From: Lingula anatina
Lineage: Eukaryota; Brachiopoda; Lingulata; Lingulida; Lingulidae
Reading direction: 5' to 3'
Length of the DNA: 31,069 bases
Assembly: GCF_001039355.2 (NCBI RefSeq)
Contig: NW_019775467.1
Coordinates: forward strand, 49,439 to 80,507
Part shown: piece by piece, positions 1-11,620 of the stretch
How positions within the stretch are numbered: the first letter of the stretch is position 1
Layout: each line of letters opens with the position of its first letter
Notes under the pieces: generated by a model
The model's input: only the letters and a program-made list of their open reading frames with translations
What the model was told of the DNA's origin: nothing
The model's database searches: none
Translations under genes and position numbers: made by a program

Positions 1-217
1 GCCTAGAAATATAAAATATGTATACGCTATAACCTAATTAGAATGATAGTCAGGTGGTAAATTATGGGACACGGTGCATTTCTAGTACAAGAGGCCCCTC
101 AATAGAAGCATTGCAGCATTTTAGCGTTAACAAAGTTTGATTTGTTTAGTTGCTGTTTCAATTAATAATGTAGGGAAATAAAACCCATGAGATAAAGACT
201 TCTAGAGAGAAAAATAC

Positions 218-1577
218 CTTCAATAGCTTTGACCAATGTGGGAATAAAATCTTGGCTATCAGCAAGGATAAACTTTTTGACTTTGTAAGCACTTGGCAGA
301 TCTGACGGTTTGAAGCCCAAAAGAACAGGGATCACCGAATAACCTTCCGTGTCTTTTGCCTTGACCTCGGCCACATCTCGTTCATGCTGGCACCACGTGC
401 TTTTCATAAAGTTCTCAGACACCATGACCACAGTACACCTGGACAATTCCACGGCGTCTTCTATGCAAGATAATATGCTTCTTCCGGGTAGGAAATCACG
501 TGGTGCATAACAACAACGGATATCACGTGACTCGAGCAGCTCCAAAACTTCTTCGACTTTAGGTTTATCCTCACCGCTGTGAATCAGGAACGCATCATAT
601 TGGAAGGATTCATGCTCCATGCTAGGGTAATAAAATAAGTTTTAATGAAATAATAAGTGTCACAGCTGAGGTTGGCCAGTTTTTTTTTACTTCAGTATTC
701 GCTTGTAAGATATGAACTTACCGGCTTTAAATATTTCATTAAGACTTACTTACTCTAAGATGTGAGAGATGTATATCACATACGCCCAAATTCTTCTCTG
801 CTGTAGAAATGTGGAACATATTAAATGCTAAGTATGGTTTATAGCATACCTGATTTCCTGGCTCTGTGCTTCTAACGCAGGTATTGGAAGCTCTTGGAAC
901 ATAAACTGGGCTGTTGAAAGATCTTCACGGAGACTTTCATATCGTTTCCAAGACATATCTGTGATCACCTTGGCAACGTTAGCATAACGTTCTGCAGCAA
1001 TAACTGAAATATAATTGGAAGTTTTTATTGCGTTTACATGTCGAGTCATTATAATGAAGAACCCCACGTCCACCAACAGCGCTTTTACTGTCAAAAATTA
1101 ACAAGATAAATGTGTAGTTGGCGGAAGAAAAAGAACTAGTTATATATAAACTAAACTTTTCTTTAGGTACAATATGACTCTGATGACCATAAACATGCCA
1201 GCGTAACGGAGTATCGAAATAAGCACAGTCGGTGTTTGAATATATAAATAATTGCTGAAATACCGTTCAAAACATTGAAATAAGATTCACAGAACAAACA
1301 AAAAAGAAGACAAAGTCGCAAAGTTATTCATACATAATTTGTATTTATTCAGAGTAAACTCACCACAAAGCTTCTCTCGTCCTTGAGCTGTAAGTCCAGC
1401 TTTTATTCCTTGAATAGTTTTGAATTTTTTTGAATGTGCCCATTTTTTCAACCGCTGCACTTTTTGCTTTTGAACTTCAACAGGAAAATTATTAATAATC
1501 CCATCGGTGGGCAGAAAAAAGTCATCAAGGCTCATCTCGGCAGAGACATGCTCCAACGTCCTAGTTATCATGAATTT
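218..1577 (-). CDS. TIR-domain protein, three exons, partial at both ends
   Basis: Three minus-strand exons join in phase: 1577-1364 (acceptor TTTTTTCAG, donor GTGAGT), 1003-850 (acceptor ATTTCAG, donor GTATGC) and 621-218 (acceptor CCCTAG, donor GTATTT). The last exon encodes a TIR domain: box 1 YDAFLIHSGED, box 2-like RDFLPGRS, then WCQHERDVA, where the Glu sits at the place of the catalytic Glu of NAD-cleaving TIRs. The two upstream exons (basic, helical; for example QRLKKWAHSKKFKT) match nothing I recognise. TIR domains act as signalling adaptors or NAD hydrolases; which applies here is inference. The 5' end lies upstream of 1577 and was not found. The gene probably continues left past base 1, where a CTAG acceptor-like site lies right at the edge. 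It could be a SARM-like, Toll-adaptor-like or lineage-specific TIR protein. Confidence 0.8.
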
Positions 1578-2657
1578 CTGAAAAAACAAAATGTTGCATA
1601 ATTTTTGTCTTATAAACGTCAAACACTTGCTTTTTTATTTCTTTGAATTGTTTTTTTATTAATGTCTTGAAAAATGCCTCGGAATACACAACCTCGGACC
1701 GTGGATAATGACTTTATTTCTTAATACATATATCACAATTAAAAGGAACCGGGTCAATCTGAAGGAAGCATAATTATTTTAGCGGGATATAAATGGGATT
1801 GACTAGGTGTGCCCTCACTAGATGATAAGACAAAAAATTGGATTGATATTAGAAATAAAGCCTTGTAATATCATCCATATTACAGAAATGTTCTAAGCCA
1901 GTGAGGTTTTAGACCCGTTGGATGGCAGTCAAGGCGGTTACATGTAGGTCGTATGGTTACACATGCAGTATTAAACGCCCAAACGAACCTACCAATTCAA
2001 ATGGTTAGCAAGACAAATACAAATATTAATTTACGATATGTGTCGATTTAATGATGTTACATAACCATTATTATATTTAATGTTATATACTTAATTGTAT
2101 GCTGTGCGTTAGCCTACCCGGATTTGATCACTTTCAAATTTCCTTAACAGCAAGCATAGAACATCATAACCAGCTTCCTGTGCAAGATCACTGGGCTTCA
2201 AGCCGAACTAAAACCAAAGAAACTGATTTATTCAACACGTTTTATTCAATGGCCATTGCGTTAAGAATAACAGTACAACAGAGCATCAACATTAGTATGA
2301 TAATACCATTATTTATCCTTTTCATAATTGGGTGTAAATGGGACTATTTTAGTTATTCATCCGAACTTTATTGACACCTCCTAAAAGAACCACAACTTAT
2401 CTTTTTCAAACATATTGATTTAATATTTTAATTAAAGGGATAATAACTCTTCGTTTTGGAAAAAAAAATACTGGAGTAAACAACGATTTCCCCATAATTA
2501 CCAATGGTTAATGAATCCATTTTTACATTCAAAGTTAGCCCATGTTTTTATTTTTCTAAAAAGTCTTTTTGTTATAATCTCTTAAGTATAGCTATCAATG
2601 GAGGTCACTTGGTTTAAAGACAAGCTCAGATATCAGAATAACAGCTATAACTGTCCT
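1578..2657. other. No recognisable gene
   Basis: AT-rich sequence between the TIR exons and the 3' end of the LINE. It could hold an upstream exon of the minus-strand TIR gene, but I could not define one with confidence. The only longer reading frame (2099-2374, plus) has no recognisable domain. Confidence 0.5.
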
Positions 2658-2729
2658 TTTTTTATTTTTTTTTATTTATTTTTTTTAATGCGTTTATTCA
2701 CTCAGAAAAAAAAAAAGAAAATATACATA

Positions 2730-3093
2730 TATAATGAAATATTTAAACAGATAATCAAAGATTGAATGCATGTAAAACAAAGCTGATGATAATTACGGTA
2801 ATTAAATACTAATAGATAAATAAAAAGAGCGTAAATATATAGAAATACTCTCACTCACTCATCCATCCATGCATACTACGCGTGAGCTACATATCGGCAA
2901 CTATAACATATTTAATGAAATGTTTAGACAGATAATCAAAGATTAAATGCATATAATACTGATGGCAATTACGGTAATTAAATACTGAAAAATAAAAAAG
3001 AACATAAATATATAGACATACTTTCACTCACTCATCCATCCATACATACTACACGTATACATGCTTGTTGTGAACTACATAACGGCAACTATA
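2730..3093 (-). repeat. Imperfect tandem duplication in the LINE 3' UTR
   Basis: Two diverged copies, about 2731-2908 and 2912-3093, share ATAATCAAAGATT, AATTACGGTAATTAAATACT, a run of CACTCACTCATCCATCC and CGGCAACTATA. The offset drifts from 181 to 172 bp through small indels. It lies between the ORF2 stop and the poly(A) tail, so it belongs to the retrotransposon. Confidence 0.8.
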
Positions 3094-3113
3094 GCGTACT
3101 AGAGGTGAAAATT

Positions 3114-4104
3114 TTAACACGTTATGGTAGGAATGCGTTTCCATTTTGTATTAAACCTATCTTCTTTTCCTGTCTTTATAGCAATGTATTTTTCTATTTT
3201 CTTCTTCTGGCTAAGAAAATGCAGAAACAGTTCAAAATCATAGACTGATGGATTTTCTGAATTTTTGTTTATGAATTGTTTAGCCACAATAATACAGAAA
3301 TTTAAAGCTTTTACGCGCTGGTCGCTTGACAGACACCCGTACATTATAGTTTTTTCATTTTTTCTGAAGTGTATGGTATTATTCGGAATGTTCCAACAGT
3401 TTTCAAATACAATCCAAAAATTTCTTGCACGTACACATTCCACAAAACGATGTATTATTGTTTCTTTCATATGGCAGTTAGTACATCCTGGGCTAGTAAC
3501 TATTTTCATTTTGAACAGTGTAGAATTTGTGTACAGCACATTGTGAATTATTCTGTATTGCATTACTTGTAGTTGAGTTTCTTTGACAGACTCAAATGGT
3601 ATCAAGAAAACTCTCTGCCAATCATTTTCACTTATGCCTGATTTGATAAGATGCAAACTTGCTGTGGGTAAATTTATTACATTTCTTTCTATTAGCTTAT
3701 CGTAAATGGTTTTTGTAGAGGCAAGAGTCCATACTATCTCATCTGAGTCTGTGTTGTCAACTGATTCTGCATTTTCCCGAAGTTTACGTAACCATAATAT
3801 TGGAATTGATTTTTTTACTTTTTCGTATTCTAGAAAATTCGGTAGCTTAATATCGAAGTTGTGTTGATTTATTATTTCTTCTAATGATATAAATTCACCA
3901 TTAATATTTATGATATCTTGAATATAATTAACTCCGGCTTTTGACCAATGCCTTAGATATATTGACTTTTTGTTTACAAGTATGAATCTATTATTCCATA
4001 TTATCTGTTTCTTTATATCGGAGGCATTATTAGGGTCTGTTTGTATTAAATCACTCCATGCATCTAGCATGGCTACGTAAAAGGTGGCATGTCCGAAATG
4101 TTAA
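3114..4104 (-). pseudogene. LINE ORF2 C-terminal part with CCHC zinc knuckle
   Basis: Continuation of the reverse-transcriptase protein after the frameshift at about 4100. It is about 318 residues from the first Met, and homologous sequence starts slightly earlier (GHATFYVAMLDAWSDL). It contains CTNCHMKETIIHRFVEC, a C-x2-C-x8-H-x4-C knuckle like the C-terminal CCHC of L1-type ORF2 proteins. The stop at 3114 is followed by the element's 3' UTR. Confidence 0.85.
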
Positions 4105-6430
4105 TATTCTTAAGTTCATAATTACAACTGAAAATGAGTTTAAATATTTCAGTATGTTTATTACCCACGGATCATCGTTGTCAGCTAACATTATGCGCTT
4201 AACCATTGAGGCCTTCAGAGACCGCACGTGCGATGGCACATGCGTCAAATTTAAACCACCTTTACTCTTTGGGGCTATTAATGTATTCTGCTTTAATTTT
4301 GGTTTTTTATCATTCCATAGAAATTTTTTGAATAAAGCATCTATCCTCAAAATAATATCATTTGGGGTCTCAAGAACTGTATTAGCATAAACCAGTTTAG
4401 CCAGACCCAATGTTTTCAGTATTTGTATCTTTCCAATCCATGTGAGGTCTCTGCTGGACCAAAGGTTAAGCAGCTTTTCAATTTGATCAACTTTACTATC
4501 GAAGTCTAGAAACCTACAGCTTTCGTAATCATAAGAGAAATGAATTCCGAGAGCTTTTATTGGTCTATCTGGCCATAGCAACCCGAGGGGCTTTTCGTTG
4601 TTGAATCTATTACTTCCAAGCCACAGGGCTTCGGACTTGCTCAAGTTTAGTTCTAAACCAGAAATTTGTTTGAATTCAGATATTAATTTCAATGCGTTTT
4701 TAGCGGACCTAACATCATTTAGAAATAGCGTTGTATCGTCGGCATATTGGCATAATTTGTGTTCATGACGATCAATAGTGATTCCCCGTATGGATGGATC
4801 TGCGCGTATTGCGCAGGCTAGTATTTCTACGGCCAGCACGAATAGAGGGCCGGACAGTGGGCACCCTTGTCTTACACCTCTTGTAATTGAAAAGAATCGC
4901 GAGGAATATCCGTTGTTTGTAATACAACTGGAAGCATTGGCGTACATAATGTCAAACCACTGAATGAAGTCAGGGCCAAAGTTGAATATTTTCAGGCATT
5001 TTTTTATAAATTCCCATTCAATGCAATCGAACGCTTTTTTAAAATCTAAGAAAATCGCCATCCCTTCTTTATTTTGCCTTTTTGTTGAGTACATAAGATC
5101 CCAGATGAGTCTTATATTTTCACCGATATATCTTTTTTTAACGTACCCGGTTTGGTTTTTGTTGATAATGGTTGGTAAAGTCGTTTCCATTCGTTTTGCA
5201 AGTGCTTTTGCGGCTATTTTGTAGCTTACGCTTAGCAAAGAAATAGGTCGCCAGTTTTCCAAACGGTGTCTATCCTTGTCTTTTTTGGGAATTAGTGTTA
5301 TTATGCCCTGTCGTTGGCTAATATTTAACTGACCAGTTTCAAAAGCAAAATTTAAACAGTCTGCAATTTCCTCTCCTAATTCTTCCCAGAATTTCATGTA
5401 AAATTCTGCGGAGAGCCCATCGACACCCGGGGTTTTATTCTTCTTTTTTGTAAGTTCTTTGAGTGCGTTTTTGCACTCGTTGATGGTTAGCTTTCCTTCA
5501 CATGCGATTTTTAGGTCGTTTGGAATTTGGGGTATGTTTTGTACATTGAAAAATTTGTTTGAGATTCTCTCGTTAAAGGTAGTGTTCTGTGAGGTGTACA
5601 AATTTTCATAAAACTTTTCCTGTTCTTGTAGAATATCTTTATCGTTAGTTACTGTTAGTGTATCATTAATTTCTAGTTTTGTAATTGTATTTCTGACCCG
5701 ATTCCGTTTTTCCAAGTTGATAAAGTAATTTGTATTGCGTTCGCCCTTTTCGTACCATCTCACTTTACTGCGCATTATTGCACCTTCAGTTTTAGCTTCT
5801 AAGATTAAATCATATTCAGTCTTAAGTTTTTCTAATTCTTTAGCTTTTTCTTTATTAAATTGATTGTCTATCTCGGCTTGTAGCACGTTGATTTTTTTCC
5901 AAATGTCTCTTTCATTTTCTCTATGTTGTTTAGATTTTTGCTTTGAAAATTTTATTGAAAACTGCCGTATTTCCATGGTTATCATATCAAATGCTAAACC
6001 ACGGTCCTCTAAGTAATTGTATCTGTTTTTTGCTTCATTAATTACAATTTTCATTTCGTTAATATATCTTTCGTCTCCTAGTAAAGTATTATTGTGTTTC
6101 CAAAACCCTCGCCCTCTAACTGTCACATCTTTTGTCTTTAAAAACAAAGATATTGCATCATGATCAGTGTAAGGTGCGTACAGTATCTCCGCCTTTTCTA
6201 TAAAACAATTTTCTATAAGTTCGTTAGATGTTATCCAGTAGTCTAGTCTGCAGGAAATTTTTGATTCGGAGTTTTTCCATGTGTATCTTCTTTCTGCACC
6301 ATGGAACTTTCTCCATGTGTCATTTAAATGATATTTTTTTCATAATAGTTTGTATTTCATGTATAACTTTATCTTTAATGTGTGTGGACAATCCCCCATG
6401 TTTATCTAGCTTGGACAATGTGCAGTTGTT
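4051..6430 (-). pseudogene. LINE ORF2: endonuclease remnant plus reverse transcriptase
   Basis: Frame open from about 6330 down to 4051. It starts with the endonuclease C-terminus (LNDTWRKFHG, CRLDYWITSN, and TDHDAI, which matches the catalytic SDH of APE enzymes). The reverse transcriptase follows: LENWRPISLLSVSYKI, FLDFKKAFDCIEW, TRGVRQGCPLSGPLF, CQYADDTTLFLND and LNLSKSEALWLG. Two single-base breaks are visible. One is a seven-T run at 6334-6340 (plus strand) that puts a TGA into the endonuclease. The other is at about 4094-4105, after which translation continues in the frame of the 3114-4070 segment. Damage is otherwise slight, so the insertion looks fairly recent. It is not a functional element because of the truncation and the breaks. 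Confidence 0.9.
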
Positions 6431-6625
6431 ATTATTATTATTACCTCGGCCAAGGAGATTATGTTTTCACCCCTGTTTGTCTGTCTGTCATCAACATAAC
6501 TCAAAAAGTTTCGGGCCGATTTTGATGAAATTTTCAGGAACTGTCAGAATAATCAATCAATAATCAATAATAATCAAAAATCGCTGCTTTGAATTACATG
6601 TACATTTTTAGTTTATAATTATTAT
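6425..6625 (+). repeat. Dispersed repeat abutting the LINE 5' end
   Basis: It begins at a TTA microsatellite (6425-6442) and continues with CTCGGCCAAGGAGATTATG, a GTCTGTCTGTC block, TTTTGATGAAATTTTCAGGA, several ATAATCA units and ATCGCTGCTTTGAATTACATG. I recognise the GGCCAAGGAG...TTTTGATGAAATTTTCAGGA part as the type of short dispersed repeat common in marine animal genomes, but cannot name the family. The last about 50 bp recur at 8899-8951 inside the PRDM9 finger array. Confidence 0.6.
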
Positions 6626-6629
6626 TATA

Positions 6630-8130
6630 AATTTTTACTCTCAAACGGTGCCGTACTACAGAACGCAGAAAGGACGCTGTCCAGTGCAAAGAGGGCTTAA
6701 TTAAAGGTACATACGAACCGAGCATCGCTGGAGCGTGGATTCCCAGTAACACATGTAAACCACTTCTACTAGATTCTTATACGACTCAAATAAATTCGAC
6801 ATGCCAAGGGATAAACTGAATAGATCACTCGATCAGCCATAAAAGACCTTTAGACTGCTCCTTTCTTTAAATTTTTGGTTGTAAATTTAACCTACTTTCG
6901 TGATCTACTTTCCTGCCCCATTGACATACAGCTTAGAATGCCAGCAGAAAAATCAGTTCAAACATCATTTTCAGGTAAAATTAAACAATGCCTTTTGGTA
7001 ATTCTCTTAGTAATACTACTTGAAACTATATGCTGGCATCTGGTTGGTTTTTGTGACAAAAAATTGACTTCGTATGCATCTTTAATGCGACGTGCTAGTT
7101 GCGCGGTTCACGGAAGCGCTTGTATTATCAATTTCCTAATAGTAATAAAGGAGCCCATTCTTTGAACACTTAGTATTTTATTACTTAAAAAAGCGACTTG
7201 CACTGCATCCACTCTTTCCCAATCTGAAGCTGTACGTAGAAAAAGTATAAATTTGTGGGTGTGGCGCCCAGTTCGACCGGCTCTCTTTTATGTTTAACAG
7301 TGTATCATTATTGCCAACGTTGAGGATAAGAGAATCGGTAGTGCTCCCAAACAGCGATGATGTATCTTTGAAAATGAAAAGTAGGCCTATGCTTTTGCTT
7401 TTTTTTTAAAGATTCTGTCCCCAGTCATAAATGAAAAGCAGTTTTTGAGTCACTGGCATTTTTCATACGGGATGTACTTTTTGGACAATGTTAGGACTGA
7501 TCAGTACGTCATATAAGGGATATCTACGATGACCGCCCTACGGGGACGGGGTGTGGATACGATCGAGAACTTTTTAAACTTAATTTTAAGTATTGCTTTG
7601 TATTTAGGAGTGTAAGTTTACAAAATGAGGTGTCAGTAATTTCGTTATGATCAACGCGAGAAATCGTAGTTCATACAAATGGGTCTGGATTTTTCTTCAA
7701 CCTAATGATACACTTTTTGTTTTGCTGTTCAGATCTTTTTAATAAAATATATGTATGTAACAGAAATAGTTTTCATCTTGACTTACAGACAGTTTTAACT
7801 CTGACGCTTTTTTTATTTAGAAAAAATGTGTTTATAAAAAGCGGCCGCGCTGTAGCTAACATTACAGTAGTTCGAACAAATGGTGAATTAGAAACTGCCA
7901 TCACTCTATCAACAGTTTCAAGATCACCCTAGTACAACACTGGACATGTCGTCTGCTCTGTGCTGAAACTTGCTTTACTCTCCGAAGAATCCAAGATTTA
8001 TAACAGACGCACTGTTAACTTATTTTCAATCCTGTTTTAAATAAATTTTTCACAGCACCGATACCACCACTTATTAGGTTAGCGTTCAACATAAAATTAA
8101 AGAATAAATATAGATGAGAGACTAAAATTC
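6630..8130. other. No recognisable gene
   Basis: Intergenic sequence between the LINE/repeat block and the 3' end of PRDM9. Short open frames at 6875-7165 and 7705-7932 (plus) show no domain, no supported start and no coding-like neighbours. I see nothing supportable here. Confidence 0.5.
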
Positions 8131-8154
8131 AAGTTCAAAATACTTTATTAAAAT

Positions 8155-8160
8155 CTGATA
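8155..8160 (-). terminator. Likely PRDM9 polyadenylation signal
   Basis: AATAAA on the minus strand about 340 bp past the end of the second finger block. A closer AATAAA lies at 8481-8486, only 13 bp after the 8499 stop. Either could serve, and no other gene intervenes. Confidence 0.4.
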
Positions 8161-8498
8161 ACATTCAACAAACTGTAAACATCAACAGCTCTTAACAAAA
8201 TGACTTAAATATCAAAATTAACTTTACTTCAAAGTCAAGAACATATTTTCTAAGAACAATAATATAAATATTTTTTGTAACAAACTGTTTGAATGGCACA
8301 CCATTCTCTTTTCTTGAATGAATTAATACAGTGTAGATCTAAGCAATGGTTGCAAAATCTATTTAAATGTTAACAATACCATAAACATTATAAAACATCG
8401 CATACATTGCGTGATTACATTTATAAATTGGATAAAATTTTGAATAAAATTAATTCATTGAACTAACATGCACCGTATAATTTATTAAACTACTCTAT

Positions 8499-8918
8499 TC
8501 AACATGCATCTTCAGGATGAACTTTTCTTATATGTTTCTGCATATCACAATTAAAGTTACATTTGTAAGGTTTTTCTCCAGTGTGGACACTCAAGTGTCT
8601 TTTCAGACCAATATGCTGATTAAACCTCTTATCACAGAATTCACATTTGTAAGGTTTTTCTCCAGTGTTAATTCTAATGTGTTTCTTCTGACTGGAAAGA
8701 TCATTAAACCTCTTATCACAGAATTGACATGTGTGAGGTTTTTCTCCAGTGTGAATTCTCATGTGTCTCTTCAGTATGAAATCTCTGTTAAACCTCTTAT
8801 CACAGAATTGACATTTGTAAGGTTTCTCTCCAGTGTGGATTCTCATGTGTCTCTTCAAGTCACCAGCCACACTACACCGTTTACCACTGTTTACCACACA
8901 ATAATCAAAAAACGCTGC
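8499..8918 (-). pseudogene. PRDM9: Second block of PRDM9 C2H2 fingers, out of frame
   Basis: Open frame from about 8918 to the stop at 8499, shifted relative to exon 10 and preceded by an in-frame TAA. Finger 5 keeps only its second half (SVAGDLKRHMRIH; its CxxC half is lost). Fingers 6-8 begin CQFC, CQFC and CEFC and share DKRFN. Finger 7 ends HIRIN, so its last zinc-binding His is Asn. Finger 9 is a degenerate terminal unit (CNF...HIRKVH). The 84-bp period is exact at 8559, 8643, 8727 and 8811. These units surely belonged to the same array. Whether they are still translated depends on the allele, an unseen intron or an assembly error. Confidence 0.8.
8559..8897 (-). repeat. 84-bp zinc-finger minisatellite
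   Basis: About four units, exact 84-bp spacing. Units are nearly identical in the linker and CxxC parts and differ mostly at the codons for helix positions -1, 2, 3 and 6. This is the pattern produced in PRDM9 arrays by unequal exchange plus selection on DNA contacts. Confidence 0.85.
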
Positions 8919-8951
8919 TTTGAATTACATGTACAGTTTTAAATTATAATA
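8899..8951 (+). repeat. Dispersed-repeat copy interrupting the PRDM9 finger array
   Basis: About 50 bp (ATAATCAAAAAACGCTGCTT, GAATTACATGTACAG, AAATTATAAT) nearly identical to 6569-6618. It lies exactly where finger 4 loses its linker and finger 5 loses its first half. Compared with an unbroken 84-bp array, the distance between equivalent positions of fingers 4 and 6 is 239 instead of 168 bp: 71 extra bases, a frameshift. Confidence 0.8.
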
Positions 8952-9327
8952 CAACATACAACAGTACATATACACCCTGCACTGTTATCATGAATCCTCT
9001 GATGTGTGTGTAAATGTGACAGCTGATTAAACCTCATCCCACATACAGTGCACATGTAAGGTTTTTCTCCAGTGTGGATGCGTTTGTGTCTGATCAAACT
9101 ATCTTCACGATTGAAACCTTTCCCACATACTTCACACTTGTGAGGTTGTTCACCTGTGTGGGTCAGTAGATGGTTCTGATGATGAGTTACAGAATTTGTG
9201 GAGTAATTACAGAATGCACATTTGTACTTCTTACTCCCAGTCATGTCTGGATGGTGTTTCTGGTGTTTTACCAAATATTCATCATCAGCAAACAGCTTTC
9301 CACATATGTCACATTCATAAACCTCAA
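8939..9327 (-). CDS. PRDM9: PRDM9 exon 10: isolated finger plus first tandem C2H2 fingers
   Basis: Acceptor ATATTTCAG, phase 1. Finger 1 ([20 protein letters not shown]) is the solitary finger that follows SET. Fingers 2-4 are CAFC, CEVC and CTVC types. The linkers between them are TGEQP and TGEKP. Finger 4 ends RIHDNSAG with no TGEKP linker, then runs through repeat-derived codons to TAA at 8939. Likely contact residues (-1,2,3,6): finger 3 R,D,S,R; finger 4 Q,S,H,T. Confidence 0.9.
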
Positions 9328-11581
9328 CTGAAATATTAAAAACAAAATCAAGGTTACAATCTTAATGTAAAAAAAGTATCTCAAACTGAATTTTTTGAGA
9401 AATTTTCAACAATTACAAAAGTGATTATTTAAATAATTTCCTCATCTTTTAAAACTATTTTCCTGTGAAAGTATTGATAATGTACGCATATTATTGTCTT
9501 ATCTACATATCTAATCTTGTGCCAGTGGGTGTGTAGTTATTCACAATTAACTTCACTTTATGTCCAGTTTACGTTTAATTACAAAATTACCATTTAACTT
9601 CCTGAGCAGATCCAGGTTGCTTTCTGGCTTGGTTTTATCTATTCCCAGTTCCATGGCATACGCATCCCCATACCACACCAGAAGTTCACTGCCTTCAGGT
9701 ATAGGTTTGATAGTTTTATAATATATCTGACCATGATACTGGAATGCCACAAGATTTTGTTCTCTCTCAGTTCTTGCACAGTTCACATAACGCATCCAGT
9801 TGGCTTTGGAGGGATCCTGAGCATCTACAAAATGACTGGGTTGACCTTCTTTGTATACCTAACGTATTACAAAATATTAAGAGAATCAATATCAATTCAT
9901 AGTAATTGTCAATTTTGAAGGGTTACTTAAGCAAAATAAAATTATCCATTTTTCCTTTCTACACAATTATTTAAAATGAAAAAAAAAAAAAAAAAAACCC
10001 CAACTTTTGACAGCTTTTTTTAACAGACGGAGCAAAAAACTAATTGATCAACTTTTTGCTTTGTGTCAAACAAATGAAAATAATGTACAGAGAATTAACC
10101 AACTATCATCATACAATTTGAATACAATTTCATTCACATTAAATATGTATGTCCTGCTATTTCATAATACCAGTTTCAACAACAGAGCCTTAACATACCT
10201 GCCAACTGTAGCCAGACTCGTGTGCCTTGGCTGTGTCTGTAGAAATTTCTCCCTCGTAAGGTCCAAACCTGGTTCTATTTTTAAGTGGTCTGATGACCCA
10301 AACTCCAAGACCTGCATCAGGAATTTGTGACGTATAAATGTTGAAATAAGGAGGCAGGGTTTTCCTTGCTCTCTCTGGATCTGAACCATCAGCTGGAACC
10401 TATCAATTTAGATGTTAAATTACTTGGTGTATCTGTATACAAGACGAAAAAAAATTAAAATATGTGGAAAAGACATAGTCACGACCAGTAGTTAACTGTA
10501 TCCAACAAAAGTGTTGAAATTTCAACTCTAAGCATACGGTAATTCTCCAATCTATACGAACGATTTTTATTAATTATTTTTTGAAGATAATCATTATGTT
10601 CGTAAGGTTTGAAATTCAATCCGCTTAAAATTGCCACGCGTTCGTATCCTTTGAAATACGAATGGAATACGGCTGTACCGGAAGTTATCTCCACTTACCT
10701 ACATTGCTAAGTGAAAGCATTACTATCAGTTCAAAATGACTGCGATCAGCTTTTAGCACAAACAAATTGTTCTTGCGATATTGTTAATCAAATTGTAACA
10801 AATTAAACAAAATAGTCGTGTATTCAATTTAAAACCTCTTAATACTAAAGAGGTACCGTTTTTCCCAAGACAGGACAACATCGTTTTTCCCTGTACCGTT
10901 TCTACCAAGACAGGACAACATCGTTTTTAACAACTTATATCAAAAACAGACTAGAATATTTTCGTATCCAGTACATTTAATTTTTTCTACAGGAATCAGG
11001 AACTGAATAGTTGTTATTTTATTTTTTGTGTTTTTACTTTTAACATGATTTCACAGATAGAGAATTTGCAATATTATAATTTCACCCCCCCTTCCCATTA
11101 CTTAAATTTCTGCCGCCAAAACAAAATACTTGTAACTCTTTACAGTCGATATCACCGACGTTAATAAACGATTGTAAAAATATCATCAGCTCAAATCAAG
11201 TCTATGTATGAAAATATTTTACAACATATTAATTTGCACGTAATCAATGTAAACGTAAGTAGAAAAAAATACAGAACGACAGGTAAATTTGTATAAAGTC
11301 ATACGGAATCTTTATTTTTCACAATCACCAATATCAGTAAGGTTTACCTAAAAGTTGTTCAAACTTTAAAAAATTGATTTCCTGATGACTACTAAAAACA
11401 GTTAATGAGATCTTCATTTCCATAATTAAATGAATAAATAAATAAAATAATTAGTAATTAAAACAAATGCCTTTAATAAAAAAGCTAATTATATCATTAA
11501 TTCAATTCAAAAGACGAAAAAAAAAAATCTCTACTTTGACCTTCGAATTGTAGCATTACTAGCATATCTGCACTGCCGAAA

Positions 11582-11620
<39 letters not shown>

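Larger units (their letters stand above)
2658..6432 (-). mobile_element. L1/Tx1-like non-LTR retrotransposon, 5'-truncated
   Basis: Minus-strand LINE of about 3.8 kb. From its 5' side it holds the last part of an APE-type endonuclease, a full reverse transcriptase, a C-terminal zinc knuckle, a 3' UTR with an internal duplication, an AATAAA signal and an A-rich tail (T-rich on the plus strand at about 2658-2690). The 5' end is cut inside the endonuclease, where the coding stretch NCTLSKLDKHGG runs into a TAA-type microsatellite at about 6425-6440. This is the usual result of incomplete reverse transcription. I saw no clear target-site duplication. The polymerase motif QYADDTTLF, the block TRGVRQGCPLSGPLF and the poly(A) tail place it in the L1/Tx1 group rather than CR1 or RTE. 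Confidence 0.9.

Noticed and set aside
8517-8942. Plus-strand open frame across the second finger block
   Set aside because: It is the antisense shadow of the 84-bp finger repeats; the minus strand has clear C2H2 units.
10479-10694. Minus-strand frame of 71 codons just upstream of PRDM9 exon 8
   Set aside because: It contains the 28-bp inverted-repeat arm, has no family signature and no phase link to exon 8.
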